Shown here: positions 39,381-50,467 of the stretch, piece after piece
How the letters are laid out: each line of letters begins with the position of its first letter
Numbering within the stretch: the stretch's first letter is position 1
NCBI GenBank assembly: GCA_963781785.1
Contig: CAWAHD010000005.1
Span: 1,178,001-1,242,000, forward strand
DNA: 64,000 bases
Origin: CAWAHD01 sp963781785
Lineage (GTDB): Bacteria > Planctomycetota > Planctomycetia > Isosphaerales > Isosphaeraceae
Direction: 5' to 3'
Notes under the pieces: model-generated
The model's database searches: none
What the model was told of the DNA's origin: nothing
The model's input: the letters and a program-made list of their open reading frames with translations, nothing else
Position numbers and translations under genes: made by a program

Positions 39381-41072
39381 TCACGGGTCCCGGTCAGCCA
39401 CCGGCGTATCCTCCACGCCCACGCCCGACAGACCGATAGCCCCCAGCTCGGCACCAGCTCGCAACTGCCGCGCGGCTTCCGCATAGCGGCGTGACTTTTC
39501 CATCCGCTCCGCCGGGTCGTACCGATATCCCGCCACGCGCCGGTAGTGCTCGCTGGCCCGCTCGCAAACCGTCGCCCACTTGCCGCCATCCATGCCGAAG
39601 TGCCGGGCGCACTCGCCCGGCTCAAGCGGCAGCCCGGAGATCGGCGCCTCGCTGAAGGTCTGCCGCTGACTCAGCTCACGCAGGACCGCGCTGGCCAGGG
39701 CAACATACCCGCGCAACGTCGGATGATGCGTGTCCTGGATCACGTGATCCCCCAGGAGACCCGTCGGGCTGGCTGCCGCGAGCTCGGCACGCCCATTGAC
39801 GAAGATGCTGCGAGGGTGCCGGCGAGCGACGTTTTCAATAGCATCCCGCAAAGGTTCGGGGCAGCGGATCGGCAACCCGTCGTTTTCGAGTGCGGCCAGG
39901 TAATGCCGGCCGGCGTCCGACCGGCGTCCTTGTTGCTCCAGAAGCCTGCCCAGGCGGAAATGGGCCTCGGCAAACCCCGGGTGTTGCGCGATCATCGATT
40001 CATACGCGCGCTCGCCGGCCGCTCGACCGCTCGTCTCCAGGTCGCGCGCCAGGTGAAACGCGCGAGCCAGCCGATCCCGCTCGACGGGCGACACGGAAGG
40101 CGGAAGCGTCGATCGGCTCGGCTCGTAGCCCGACTCATTGGCGGGTGGCACGATCAAGACCGACAGGGCACCAATTTGCTCGCAGTAGCTGACGATCGCC
40201 TCGAGCCTGCTCCGGAAATCCTCCAGGATCTCCGCCCGTTCCGACGGGCTGCACTGCGGCGGGTCGAAGAGCTGATGCCGGCGAGCCAGGAGCGGAGGGC
40301 TGTCCAGCCGGTTCTTGCTGATGACCTCGTAAACCAGCCGGCAGAAGGGCGAGCCCAAGCTCGCCCGGAATGCCCCATCGAGCAGCCACACACCGGCCTC
40401 CTCACCGGTCGACGCTTCGCGCTCCTCCTCGTACCGCGCGGCGAACTCATTGTGGCCCGAATAGATGATCACCATGTCCGGACGCTCTTTGAGATCTGCC
40501 AGCTTCCGATGCTGCAATTCCAGCGAATCCCCCAGCCACGCCAGGATCTCGCACGTGAACCGGCGGTTCGTGACCGCCTGCCCAAGCCGCCAGGCCACGA
40601 TCTGTCCTACGGAAAGCCACGGGCGGTACGGCTCGCCGAGCGCGCTCGATCCCCCCAGGACGACGATGCGGTACTCTCCCGGCGACGCGGCGGCAAATTG
40701 GGCCGGCATCGAGGGAAACCGGTGCATCCAGGCGTGCCATGCCGCCGAACCGAGCTCGAGGGACATGAGCGACACCAGGCACGAGAGGCAGACCAGGAAT
40801 CCCCGCAAGATGATCAGCCTACGGCCACCGCGTCGGCGAGATCGCGCGGTGAGCAGACCGAACAGCGGAACACCCACGAACGACGCCAGCAGAACGATCC
40901 CATAAACGACCAGGACCGTCCTCAACAGGGCCTCGGTCATCGTGCGGAGGACCGGCCTCGGGAGCAGAGGAATCCAGAGCTGAAGCGCCAAGACAAGCGC
41001 AACCAACGTCGCAAACAGCACCGTGAGCGCGATCGGCTTGATCAAGCGCGAAATGTGCCACGTCCGCCCCAC
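39381..41072 (-). CDS. SGNH/GDSL-hydrolase-like membrane protein
   Basis: About 563 aa if started at GTG 41072 (then GRTWHISRLIKPIAL); no ATG is placed well, and the open frame continues upstream through a tandem repeat. Two to three N-terminal membrane helices (FATLVALVLALQLWIPLL) precede an SGNH-like domain with the Ser block VLGGSSALGEPY, GHNEFAA, and a late HPTLRGYVALA (Asp/His block region). TPR-like helices (FAEAHFRLGRLLEQQGRRSD) are inserted. SGNH folds esterify or de-acylate sugars and lipids; the target here is unknown. Confidence 0.78.
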   Translation of the reverse strand: MGRTWHISRLIKPIALTVLFATLVALVLALQLWIPLLPRPVLRTMTEALLRTVLVVYGIVLLASFVGVPLFGLLTARSRRRGGRRLIILRGFLVCLSCLVSLMSLELGSAAWHAWMHRFPSMPAQFAAASPGEYRIVVLGGSSALGEPYRPWLSVGQIVAWRLGQAVTNRRFTCEILAWLGDSLELQHRKLADLKERPDMVIIYSGHNEFAARYEEEREASTGEEAGVWLLDGAFRASLGSPFCRLVYEVISKNRLDSPPLLARRHQLFDPPQCSPSERAEILEDFRSRLEAIVSYCEQIGALSVLIVPPANESGYEPSRSTLPPSVSPVERDRLARAFHLARDLETSGRAAGERAYESMIAQHPGFAEAHFRLGRLLEQQGRRSDAGRHYLAALENDGLPIRCPEPLRDAIENVARRHPRSIFVNGRAELAAASPTGLLGDHVIQDTHHPTLRGYVALASAVLRELSQRQTFSEAPISGLPLEPGECARHFGMDGGKWATVCERASEHYRRVAGYRYDPAERMEKSRRYAEAARQLRAGAELGAIGLSGVGVEDTPVADRDP

Positions 41073-41084
41073 CAGCGCATTCTT

Positions 41085-41290
41085 TCCCCCCCTTGCGAAG
41101 GGGGCGTCAGGCGGGGTGGTCCCGGCACCGCCAGCAACCCGGCTGGGGAAGGCGTCAGGGGGGGTGGTCCCGGCGCCACCAGGCACCCTGCTGGGGAAGG
41201 ACTCAGGGGGGGTGGTCCCGGCGCCACCAGGCACCCTGCTGGGGAAGGATTCAGGGGGAGTGGTCCCGGCGCGATCAGTCACTGATTCGC
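41085..41290. repeat. 48-bp tandem repeat preceded by a C/G-rich hairpin
   Basis: A CCCCCCTTGCGAAGGGGG hairpin at about 41086-41104 is followed by three units of exactly 48 bp starting at 41104, 41152 and 41200 and a partial fourth from 41248. Each unit has a CAGGGGGGGTGGTCCCGGC core and ends CTGGGGAAG. Because 48 is a multiple of 3, both strands stay open and spell Pro/Gly/Ser-rich nonsense. The hairpin part belongs to the same dispersed family as the pair near 13918 and 14036. Confidence 0.85.
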
Positions 41291-41359
41291 CCTCAGTCCT
41301 TCGCCTCGAATTGAATGACTGGCCACAAGAGACAGGGGCTAGCATGGGAGCCGTGGCGC

Positions 41360-41520
41360 CGCCAGATACTAGCTCCCCCTCCCTCGGGGAGAGCGCTGGG
41401 GTGAGGGTCCGGTTGATCAAGTTGAGCGAAGATGCGCATCGGGCGATTCAGCTTGAGAAGGCACTTGGTGGCGCTGGCCCCTCACCCCAGCCCTCTCCCC
41501 AAGGAGAGGGAGCCAGAAAC
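41360..41520. repeat. inverted pair of CTCTCCC/CTGGGGTGAGG repeats
   Basis: Two copies of a short dispersed repeat face each other. The first (about 41371-41408) contains CTCGGGGAGAGCGCTGGGGT then GAGGG; the second (about 41478-41516) contains CCTCACCCCAGCC then CTCTCC and GGAGAGGGAG. Translated, they give the LTPALSP-type peptide familiar from intergenic repeats in many genomes. They could fold into one large stem. No gene is supported between 41421 and 41648. Confidence 0.65.
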
Positions 41521-41648
41521 AACAGATCGACCGCCGGCGTGTTCTGCGGAGCCGATGGCCCCCCATGTTTCCAGTCTATACAGAGGGTGCCAAGCGAGGT
41601 GGTCCCAGCCCACCCAGTCAAAATGCCGTGAAGGCGTTTGTTCATCTT

Positions 41649-44081
41649 TCATTGTTTCGCGGGAACGGCGGTCACCGATAAGGGGAGCACCAGCTTGGCG
41701 GGCGCCTGACAGAGCCGGTCGTTGCACGCCTGGTAGCTGAGCTCCAGGATCACCACGACGGTGCCGGGACGCACGTTTTCTGCCAACTTCAGTCTCACGG
41801 GAATGGAGACGTTTTTCTCATAGAGCTTGACCGTCTCGGTACCCAGCGACCCAAGAACCTTGGCCTCGCCGGGCGGATAGGCGACCTTCACCAGGCTAAC
41901 GAGTTTTTGCGAGCCGGAGTCGATCGCCAGCGATGTGGGCTTCATTTCCGGCACACCGGTGGGATTGGCGCTCACATGCCAGCCGGGCTCGATGGCGACG
42001 TTGGCGACGACGTCGAATTCGGCCCCGACCAGGACGGTCGCAAGCGATCCCGGGGCCAGGTTCACGGTACCCGACACGACGGCGACCTTCGCGGGCGCAT
42101 CGGTGCTCGCCGCGATTGCCTTGGGGATTCTGCCGTCCGGCCGAGCGTCGAGATATTGTTCGAGCCCGACCAGAGACAGGGGAAGGGCGACGGGGATCCG
42201 TGACAACGACGAGCTGAACGCTGCCAATGTGCTCCCAGCGTGGTCGAGGTAGGCGGATTGCCCGGTCCGCTTGGAAAGCTCGATCAGGTTGAGGATCGCC
42301 ACACTGTTGCCGCTGGGAATGGCGTTATCGAACGGGTCCTTGGCGCGCGCCAGCAGCCGTTCGTGGCCCACCGCGGTGAAGAACAATCCGCCATCCTGGG
42401 GATCCTCGAAATCGGCGATCATCCGGTCGGTCAAGCTCCGGGCTTCGCTGAGCCACCGCGGGTCGCCCGTCGCCTCATGCAGCCGGAGCAGCCCATGCGC
42501 CAGGAAGGCGTAATCTTCCAGATACGCCGGCAGGCTGGCCTTGCCCTCGCGGTATGTTCTGAGAAGGCGGCCATCCGGCAGCCGCAGCTTTGCCAGCAGG
42601 AAATTGGCAGCCTTCTCCGCCGCCTGACGGTATCGGTCGACCTTGAGCACGCGGTAGCCGTCCGCGTAGGCAGCGATCATGAGGCCGTTCCAGCCGGTCA
42701 AGACCTTGTCGTCACAGCGCGGAGCCGTCCGCTTTTCCCGCGCCGCGAGCAGCTTCGCTCGGAGCGGCCGCAGAATCGTTTCCAGCTCATCCGAGGTCTT
42801 CTTGAGAACCTGAGCTTGCTCGCCTCGAGCACGCGGCTCGTGGAGGACGTAATGCCTTCCCCGGCACTCGGGCTCTTCGGTCAGGCCATACACCTGGAGA
42901 AACACCTCGGCTTCGGGGCTTTCGCCCAGGGCGGCCATCACCTGGTCTTTGGTCCAGACGTAGTACGCCCCCTCCTCGCCCTCGGTCTCGGCGTCCAGGG
43001 ACGAGTAAAAACCACCCTCCGGCGAGGTCAATTTTTGCGCGACGAATTCGAAGGCGGCCTCGGCTTCGCTGCGCCAGCGTGCATCCTTGGTGATCTCGAA
43101 GGCCAGAAGCTCTAGCGAGGCGATCTGGGCATTGTCATAGAGCATCTTTTCGAAGTGCGGGACATGCCAGAATCGGTCGGTTGAATAGCGGTGATAGCCG
43201 CCGCCGAGCTGGTCGCGGATTCCGCCGCGTGCCATTCGATCAAGGGTGAAAAGGACCATTTTGAGCGGGTCCATTCCCTTTCTGGCCGCACTGTCCCGGC
43301 GATGTTGATCAAGCAGGAAGAACAGGTCGACCGGCTGGGGAAACTTGGGGCGCTTCGGGTTCGTGGGGTTGAAGCCGAAACCGCCGTACTCGGGATCGAA
43401 CTGCTCCGCCAGCTCGGCCTCTCCCTGGGACGCCGGCTCCCGAGACAGGGCGAACACCGGGCGGCGGCCCTCGCTTTTGAGCCGCTCGCGTACAGCGTCC
43501 GTCACCGCATTGGCGGCCTTCTCGATCTGGTCCCGCTGTTTGATCCAGGCGCTGGCGACTTCATTGACAACCGTCAAGAAGCCCGATGACCCCTGGCGAT
43601 CCCGCGGCGGAAAATACGTTCCGCCGAAGAACGGACGGCCGTCGGGTGTCAGGAACATCGACATCGGCCAGCCCCCGGGGCCCAGGGCCTGCAGCGCCGC
43701 CATGTAGATCTGGTCGACGTCAGGCCGTTCCTCGCGGTCGACCTTGATGCAGACGAAGCCCGCGTTCAGCGCCTTGGCGATCTCGGGGTCCATGAAGCTC
43801 TCGCGCTCCATGACGTGGCACCAGTAGCACGAGCTGTAGCCGACCGACAGGAAGATCGGCTTGTTCTCGGCCTTGGCCCTGACAAGCGCCTCCGGGCCCC
43901 AGGGATACCAGTCGACCGGATTATGGGCGTGCAAGAGAAGGTACGGACTGCTCTCCTTCGAGAGCCTGTTCCCCGGCCGGCTCTTACCTGACTGGGGATT
44001 GTCGACCGGCCTGGCGCAGCTCGTGAGCCCCATCAGTCCGACCAGACCGACCCCGACCACCGAGATCACACCGGTGCGCAT
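41649..44081 (-). CDS. thioredoxin-like DUF255 lipoprotein with DsbD-type domain
   Basis: 810 aa from the ATG at 44081 (MRTGVISVVGVGL). A lipobox (GLTSC) indicates a lipoprotein. The DUF255 thioredoxin-like domain (SPYLLLHAHNPVDWYPWG, active site CYWCH) is followed by a six-hairpin glycosidase-like alpha-barrel (MARGGIRDQLGGGYHRYS), as in YyaL/SSP411 proteins. An added C-terminal region (FDVVANVAIEPGWHVSAN, SYQACNDRLCQAP) resembles the DsbD N-terminal thiol domain. The thiol motifs suggest envelope redox work. The frame is intact. Annotators often call such proteins thioredoxin domain-containing. Confidence 0.88.
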   Translation of the reverse strand: MRTGVISVVGVGLVGLMGLTSCARPVDNPQSGKSRPGNRLSKESSPYLLLHAHNPVDWYPWGPEALVRAKAENKPIFLSVGYSSCYWCHVMERESFMDPEIAKALNAGFVCIKVDREERPDVDQIYMAALQALGPGGWPMSMFLTPDGRPFFGGTYFPPRDRQGSSGFLTVVNEVASAWIKQRDQIEKAANAVTDAVRERLKSEGRRPVFALSREPASQGEAELAEQFDPEYGGFGFNPTNPKRPKFPQPVDLFFLLDQHRRDSAARKGMDPLKMVLFTLDRMARGGIRDQLGGGYHRYSTDRFWHVPHFEKMLYDNAQIASLELLAFEITKDARWRSEAEAAFEFVAQKLTSPEGGFYSSLDAETEGEEGAYYVWTKDQVMAALGESPEAEVFLQVYGLTEEPECRGRHYVLHEPRARGEQAQVLKKTSDELETILRPLRAKLLAAREKRTAPRCDDKVLTGWNGLMIAAYADGYRVLKVDRYRQAAEKAANFLLAKLRLPDGRLLRTYREGKASLPAYLEDYAFLAHGLLRLHEATGDPRWLSEARSLTDRMIADFEDPQDGGLFFTAVGHERLLARAKDPFDNAIPSGNSVAILNLIELSKRTGQSAYLDHAGSTLAAFSSSLSRIPVALPLSLVGLEQYLDARPDGRIPKAIAASTDAPAKVAVVSGTVNLAPGSLATVLVGAEFDVVANVAIEPGWHVSANPTGVPEMKPTSLAIDSGSQKLVSLVKVAYPPGEAKVLGSLGTETVKLYEKNVSIPVRLKLAENVRPGTVVVILELSYQACNDRLCQAPAKLVLPLSVTAVPAKQ

Positions 44082-44249
44082 CAACAAGTCCTTCCTGTGA
44101 TCGTGCCTCAAACCCGAGTACGCCCCCGCCAGGGCGCTCTGTCGATTCTGGCACGAACATGGCAGGGATGCTAGACATTCATCGACAAGGGCGCCATGAT
44201 CGCCGGCGACCGCAGCACGAACGCCTTCGGGCTCTCGATGACCACTCGC

Positions 44250-46203
44250 TCACGGAGGGTTGGCTGCCGCAGCGGCTCGCTGCGCATTGGTAATTTTCAC
44301 GCCGGCCATGTCTTCGAACTTCTCGGTGAGGTCGTCGTGGGTGACGAAGACGCGGCATGTCGCCAGCCGGGGCTCGTTGCCCACGACCTTGACCAGGATG
44401 CCGAGCACCATCTCCTTGTTCTGTCCCAGCTTGGTGATCTGCCCGAACGTCACCGCGTGCTTGTTCTCCTTCATCGCCGCGGTCACGTCCGACGTGCCGC
44501 CGCCGACCTTGACGACCTCCAGGTTATCGGTGAGGTTGGCGGTGACTAGAAGATTGGTGGCGTCCTTGGTGCCGTAGTTGCGCAGGCGGATGTAAAACGT
44601 CGTGGTGCCCCCGACGTCGAGGACGCGCTTCGATTCGCTGACGACCAGGTCGACGTCGGGCATCCCGACCACCTCGGTGTGCAGGCGCTGGCTGGCTTTA
44701 AGCGCAGAGTCCCCGGTCGCGTCGGCGAGGATCTCATAACGGCCGATTCCCCCCATCCGCAAGTTGAACGGGAACTGCATCGGCTTGGCGCCGGGCTCGA
44801 TCTGATCGATGGTCCAGTAAAGCCGGCGGGTCGCGGTGTCGTACCGCGCACCCGCGGGAGTCTTCACCAGCTTCCCGTTCAGCGGCAGCGTCGCGAGCAG
44901 GCGGACCTTCCGCGCCGGCGCGGTCCCCGGGTTCTCGGCGATGATCACGTAGTCGCCGATCGTGTCGGTGTAGCGCGAGTCAGGGCCCTTCAACGTCAGC
45001 TTGAGCTTGGGCTCGACGACCGAGATGGTCCGGCTGATCTGGGCATCCTCTTTCTTGAAGACGACATCGTCGCTCCTGGCGATGACGGTGCAGCCCTGCT
45101 CACCGCCGGCGACCGCGTCGGCCACCAGCGGGTCGAGCTTCTCCGATTGCCCCGGCATCAGTTCGGGCAGCGTCAGCTCATAGAGAATCTGCTCTTCGGT
45201 TTTTTGCCCCGATTCATGCTTCAGCCCCGGGGTGAGCTTGGCCTGGATCGCGACGTTCCGCGCTGGCCCGTCGCCGTTATTCGTCACGGTGACCTTGAAC
45301 TCGACAGGCTGGCCCCTGAGCACCTTGCCCCCGGTCGGGTTGGCGATCACGTCGACCTTGAGCCTGGGCTCGAGCACCGTCGTACGCGACTTGCAGCCGG
45401 TCTCGAACCGCACCGTCGCCGCATGCTCGAACGGGCCGGTTTTCGTGGGCTTCACGCGCGACGGTCAAGAGCCGCTCCGACCCGGCCGCCAAGATTGGGA
45501 TCCGGAAGCTCAGGTGCGCGTCGCCCGTCAGAGTCATTTCGGGCAGGCTGGACAGGTATTGAAGACCGTCGGGAAGCTCGTCCTGGATATCGACGTTGAG
45601 CGCGTCGGCGGTGCCGGTGTTCCTGACGATCAGCTTGAGCGTGGCTTCCTGATTCAGGTTCATGCTGGCGGGGGACTGCACGTCGACGGTGACCGCAACG
45701 GACTGTTTGCCGATCGGCAGCACGTCGACGGCCGGTTTGGCGAAAGCCGGACCTGCCGGTCCGTCCCCGGGTGCTAGAGCCGGCCGCGGCGCAGCCGGCT
45801 GCCGCTCGACTTGGGCCTGAGCCCGCACGACATGCTCGTCCTTCGGCGGTCGAGTCGCATCGGCTCCCTGCGCCAGAGCGCGGAGGCTCTTCTTGATTTC
45901 ACTCGCGGGATCGCTCTCTGCCCGCGACTCGCCGTCCGCCACGGAGCCCGGCGGCTTCGGGTTGTCGACGTTCTTGGTTGGAGGGGGCGCGGGTCGATCC
46001 TTCCCAAGATCGTCCCGCTCGGTGTCAGGTGCGGCCACCGGTAAGGCAAGTTCGTCTGGAATCTTGCTTGGAGCCGGCGGCGCGACCAAGGGCGCGGGCG
46101 CGGGCGGGGGTGAGTTTCGGTCCTCATCCTGCCCGCGCGCAGCGGGAGCCATCGACACCGCCGCCAACAGTATCCCGACAATCAGCGAGAGTCGCCGGCC
46201 CAT
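44250..46203 (-). CDS. secreted DUF11-repeat protein, frameshifted
   Basis: About 650 aa, ATG 46203. A signal peptide (LIVGILLAAVSMAPAARG) leads to a long Pro-rich disordered region (to about residue 190). Then come at least three or four DUF11-type beta-sandwich repeats (LIVRNTGTADALNVDIQDEL, VTVTNNGDGPARNVAI, DYVIIAENPGTAPARKV, FYIRLRNYGTKDATNLLV). An extra base near 45465 (GTCGCGCGTGAAG) shifts the frame; the rest follows from VKPTKTGPFEHA. Such proteins are common in planctomycete envelopes; a structural role is inferred. The miaA stop lies about 200 bases upstream. Confidence 0.82.
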
Positions 46204-46406
46204 GGATTCGGTCCCCTCCTTGGGAACGGCCCCGGTCGACGCGACGCCGTGCGTGCGAGTCTATGCGATGTGGTCGTCTCGAGCGGCGTCAGGACGCGGA
46301 GAAAGTGTGCAACCCGCCCCGGCCGTGGCGGCACGCTTGGCGCAGGCCGGGAAGGGAGGCGATTCATGCCGCGGTGTGATAACAGATTGGACCGAAGCCA
46401 GAAAGG

Positions 46407-47366
46407 TCAACTTTCCGGATCCGGGAAAAATCCTGAGTCAATCATCGCCGCGAGCCGCGCGGCCGTCGCTTCGGGATCGTCCTCCGCACCAACCGGAACG
46501 GAGCGAACCTCCTCCAATCCGCGAAACCAGGTCGCCTGCCGCTTCGCAAACTGCCGCGACCGGATCTGCACCCGTTCGATCGTCTGGGCAAGCGTCCCAT
46601 GCCCGGTCAGCATCGCGATCAACTCGCGGTATCCGATCGCCGCGGCAGCCGCCGTCGACAGCGGCCGAACCCCCGTTTGCAGCCGCACCACTTCATCGAC
46701 CAGTCCGCTTTCGAAAAACCGGAGCACGCGGCGATTGATGCGGTCGTTCAAGCACGCGCGCGGGACATCCAGCGCGATGACCGGAACGCCAGGCGGCGCG
46801 GGCCGATCGTGCTGGCCCTGGAGGACGCTCAGGGGCCTGCCGGCCAGCTCCATGACTTCGAGAGCGCGGATGACCCTCCGCCGGTCGTTCGGATGGAGCC
46901 GGGCAGCCGCCGCAGGGTCGAGACCCGCCAGGCGATCGTGCAGCGCCGGGTCACCCAGCGCATCGGCTTCCTGCTCCAGACGCTGCCGCACGGCCAGGTC
47001 CGCGCCCGGGCCGCGAAACAAGCCGCGCAAGAGCACCTTGAGATAAAGCGCCGTCCCGCCCACGAACAGGACGCGCTTGCCCCGCTTTTCGATTTCGGAG
47101 ACGCACTGCCCGGCCCACTGTCGATACGCAGAGACGCTTGCAGACTCCCACGGGTCGATCACATCGATCAAATGATGCGGTACGCCGCCTCGTTCGGCCA
47201 GGCTCGGCTTGGCCGTGCCGATATCCATGCCCCGGTACAATGTTGCCGAATCGAGGGCGATGATCTCCGCATCGAGCCGGCGCGCCAGTGCGACCCCCAC
47301 CGCCGTCTTGCCCGACGCCGTGGGACCCGTCAGATAAATCGCGCGATGGAACGGGTTTTTATGCAT
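46407..47366 (-). CDS. miaA: tRNA dimethylallyltransferase
   Basis: 319 aa from the ATG at 47366. It adds the isopentenyl group to A37 of tRNAs that read UNN codons. Signatures: P-loop GPTASGKT, DSATLYRGMDIGTAKP, VGGTALYLK, RLHPNDRRRVIRALEV, and IGYRELIAML with TRQFAKRQ-like RSRQFAKRQATWFRG. Frame intact and length typical. It starts 8 bases after the GAF-like giant, so co-transcription is likely. Confidence 0.97.
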   Translation of the reverse strand: MHKNPFHRAIYLTGPTASGKTAVGVALARRLDAEIIALDSATLYRGMDIGTAKPSLAERGGVPHHLIDVIDPWESASVSAYRQWAGQCVSEIEKRGKRVLFVGGTALYLKVLLRGLFRGPGADLAVRQRLEQEADALGDPALHDRLAGLDPAAAARLHPNDRRRVIRALEVMELAGRPLSVLQGQHDRPAPPGVPVIALDVPRACLNDRINRRVLRFFESGLVDEVVRLQTGVRPLSTAAAAAIGYRELIAMLTGHGTLAQTIERVQIRSRQFAKRQATWFRGLEEVRSVPVGAEDDPEATAARLAAMIDSGFFPDPES

Positions 47367-47374
47367 CGGGCTTG

Positions 47375-50300
47375 TTATCCGGCCGCCGGGCTTGAATGGG
47401 AGGTGGAGTCGGGCTCTGGGTCCGGCACTCGGCCTTCGCGGGGCGTCGTGAGCGTGATTTGCCAGTGAAAGCGAGCCTCGGGATCATCCAGTCCGAGAAT
47501 GTCCTCCCTGATCCAGCCCATTCGGGCGTCCTGGCTCCAGCTCCAGCTCCACAGCGACCATGCCGCAACCACGTCGCGGACCCACAACGAGGGACTCCAT
47601 GACGGGCTGCCTAGCGCCGACACTCCCTCGGGGCCGTGCACGTCGGTGGGGGGACCGTCCAGCCAGTAGGCGAGAACGCTCCCGGCGCGGTTCATCCCGA
47701 AATACAGAGGCACCGAGAGCCAGTAGCCGTCCGCGGTCAGCGCCTCGCGGACGCCCCAGCTTTCGGCATCGCAGTGCGTGTCGAACCGTATCGTACCATC
47801 CGGCTCGTGGGTGACGACATGGGGCGTGCTCCAGGCGGAATCCTCGGGGGTGGCATCCTCGCGTGCTCGAGGCCAGGCGCGGTGCTCGGCCCCGGCCTTC
47901 AGCTCCAGCCACACCGACTGGCACCCCAGACGCACCCGCAGCGCCCTCGCGAATTCCTCGGGATCGGTCCAGGAGCCAAACGGCGCATGATCGAGCGTAG
48001 TCCCGGCCACTGCCAGGGCCGCAGCCGTCTTGCGGGCGAAGACCGCGAGAACGTTCATCACGTACGCCGTGAGGCCCACGTGCTGGGTCAGGTCCACGAC
48101 CAGAAGGCCCGCGCACATCTGATGTCCGGTCCAGGTTTTCCACGGGACGCAAACTCGCCGGCAGAGCTCAGCCTGATCCGGGCCGCTGGGGGCCTTCACC
48201 ACCCCGGGGCCGGAAAAGACGCGACGGCCGCCTTTCGCGAACGGCTCGTCCCAGTCAAGGTCCGGAATGCCGTCGAGAGCACACGGGCGCCCCCGCTGCG
48301 GGGGGACGGGATCGAATTCGGAGAAGTAACTGATCGGGACCACCGACATCGGCCGGGCACCGGGCCGTTCGGCAAGGATCCACGCCTGGTAGACGCAGCC
48401 GAGTGCGTCGTTCACCGAATCGTGCACAGCCGCGGTCAGCTCGCGCAAGACGGACTGAAGCGACATCGTGCCGACCCGCGGGAGTGGCATGGCGATCCAC
48501 CCAGGGAGATCGGACCTCCTTCCTCCGGCAGCGTTCATCGCCGCGTACCAATCTCGCCAGGAGCAAATCACCCCGTGGCCCGACTCGCGAAGCATCAGCT
48601 CTAGCGCCTTTTGATCCCACGCCGTGTACGGAGGGCGCTCCGACGATCGAACCACGACTGCGACCGCCATGGCCGGATTCTCCGGTTTCCGTTTCGCCGG
48701 CATCGCGGCACCCAGCAACTTGGGATCGGCTCCGACGGTACGCGGCAGGAATTCCCGGTTCCTCGGCGAGGCCCGGTCGGGCCAGCCGTTGGCCTTGAGC
48801 CAGGCCTGAGAGTCCCGATACAAGTTACGGCGCAACGGCTGGCCGGGCCGGGCGGCCAGGATCCCGACGTAGGACTCGGAGTCGCCGACGTGGTCGCTGG
48901 AGGGTAAGAGACTCCGCTCCTGCGGCAGTAACTCGACATCTTGCTCCGTTGCCGCTGGGGGATCGACCCTTTGCCGCACCGGCGCGTGTGGTTCCGCACC
49001 GGAGCGGAGGTCTTCGGCTCCTCCAGCCGGCAAGAAAGGGCCGGTCGCGGCGATCTTGTGCAAGTCCGTCTTCGTCCGGCGAGGCCGGGCGTAGAGAGTG
49101 ACCGCGTCCGCCTTGAACACATCGACCACCGCGGCCGCAAGAGCAGCGCTCTGCTGGGTCGACACGACGGAACGATGCACCGCTCGGTTGGCATGGGCCT
49201 GGGCGAGCACGGGAAAGAGCTGGGCGTATCCCTTGACCTGCTCCTCGATGAGCTGAGCGACCCGCGCAGCTCGCCGTCGGTCGGTAGCAGTAAGAGTGCG
49301 CGGTCCTTGAACGCGTAGACGCTCACCAGCACGCCGTGCCGCTCTTCGTCGGGGCCATGACAGCCCGGAATCCATTCGTCCATCACCTTGACGGAGCGGA
49401 AGGCCTTCAGCCCCATCCCGATTTCCAGGTCGGCGTGAGGTATCCCTGCCTCCCCACCTTTCCATGCCAGCGCCACGCCGGCCGCGGCAACGGCCAGTTG
49501 ACCCGAGATCAGCGTCCTGTCAATCGGCAATGTCTGATCCGAAACAAAGCTCGAACCGAAGCCCGTGGTGGCGAGGGAGAACAGGACCTGGTCGCGGTGG
49601 TCCACATACCAGACCACCAGTTGTAATCCCCGGCCCGCGGGCCCGAGCCGTCCCTTTGTGCTCTTGAGGATCTTGGCAAGGAAGTCGCGCAGATCCCAGC
49701 CGTGAAGCCGCGGACACCAGAGCGCGGGAAATGCGCAACGCCGCCGGCGGTCGGTCGCTGCCCTCAGGATCAAGAGGCTTGGCGCGAGATCGGCCTGTGC
49801 CGATTCCTGGAGGAGCTGGGCGGTCGCTGGGCTGAAGTGATGACTCAGGTTGCTTTCCTGAGCGATCACACCCAGCCGTTCACCGGCCCAAGAAATGGCC
49901 CCAGCTTGCTGTGACCGCGCCCCGGGAGAGACGGTGGTTGAGTCAGAAAACGGATCGAGATCGAGATCATTGCTGGAGTAGGAGATACCGGTTCGCGCCG
50001 TGTGCGGAATGATTCCAGGACCATCTCTGTACCTCGCCCGGAAAAACTCCAGGCTGTCTGCCTGGGACCAGAAATCGCGCAGGCAATCCCCCTCCGGGAC
50101 GTAGAGATTACTCTCGCTGACCATGAACCGCTCGGCTAGCTCGTCGAGATCTTCCTGGAGCTGGTTCCTCAAGAACGTTGTGATCTCGCCGTTCACTGTC
50201 TGCAACTCTTCGCGTAGTGCCCTGAGCAACGTCGTCTCCGCCGCCCTCCACCGTGGCGACTCGGTCGCGTCCCTGGCCTGCCCGATGTCAAGGTCCCCAT

Positions 50301-50433
50301 GGGCACAGCCTTTCAGGGCCTCGAGTAGCGACAGCGACCTGCGACGCTCCGTCTGAAAGTCGGCGAGCTTCCTCATCTGACCGACCAGGTCATCCCCGAC
50401 CGGGGCGCTAACGTGTTCCCCTGCAGCGGTCAT
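47375..50433 (-). CDS. large protein with GAF-like domains, frameshifted
   Basis: About 1019 aa, ATG 50433 with GGGGAG 10 bases upstream (a GTG at 50439 is also possible). The N-terminal about 150 residues are helical (TTFLRNQLQEDLDELAERF). Two or three GAF-like modules follow: one around QTLPIDRTLISGQLAVAAAG, one with AAVVDVFKADAVTLYARP, and one near AGLLVVDLTQHVGLTAYV. There is no kinase, cyclase or DNA-binding output domain. A one-base loss near 49270 breaks the frame (CTGCGCGGGTC); coding resumes at RVAQLIEEQVK. It is last in an operon with a sigma-like protein and perhaps small peptides. A sensor or scaffold role is inferred; the GAF call is moderate. Confidence 0.65.
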
Positions 50434-50467
50434 CGGCACCGTTCTCCCCTGGCTCGTCAGGAATCGC

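Noticed and set aside
41023..41631. Plus-strand reading frame across the 48-bp repeat
   Set aside because: Repeat-driven open frame, antisense to the SGNH-like gene start, with no recognisable protein.
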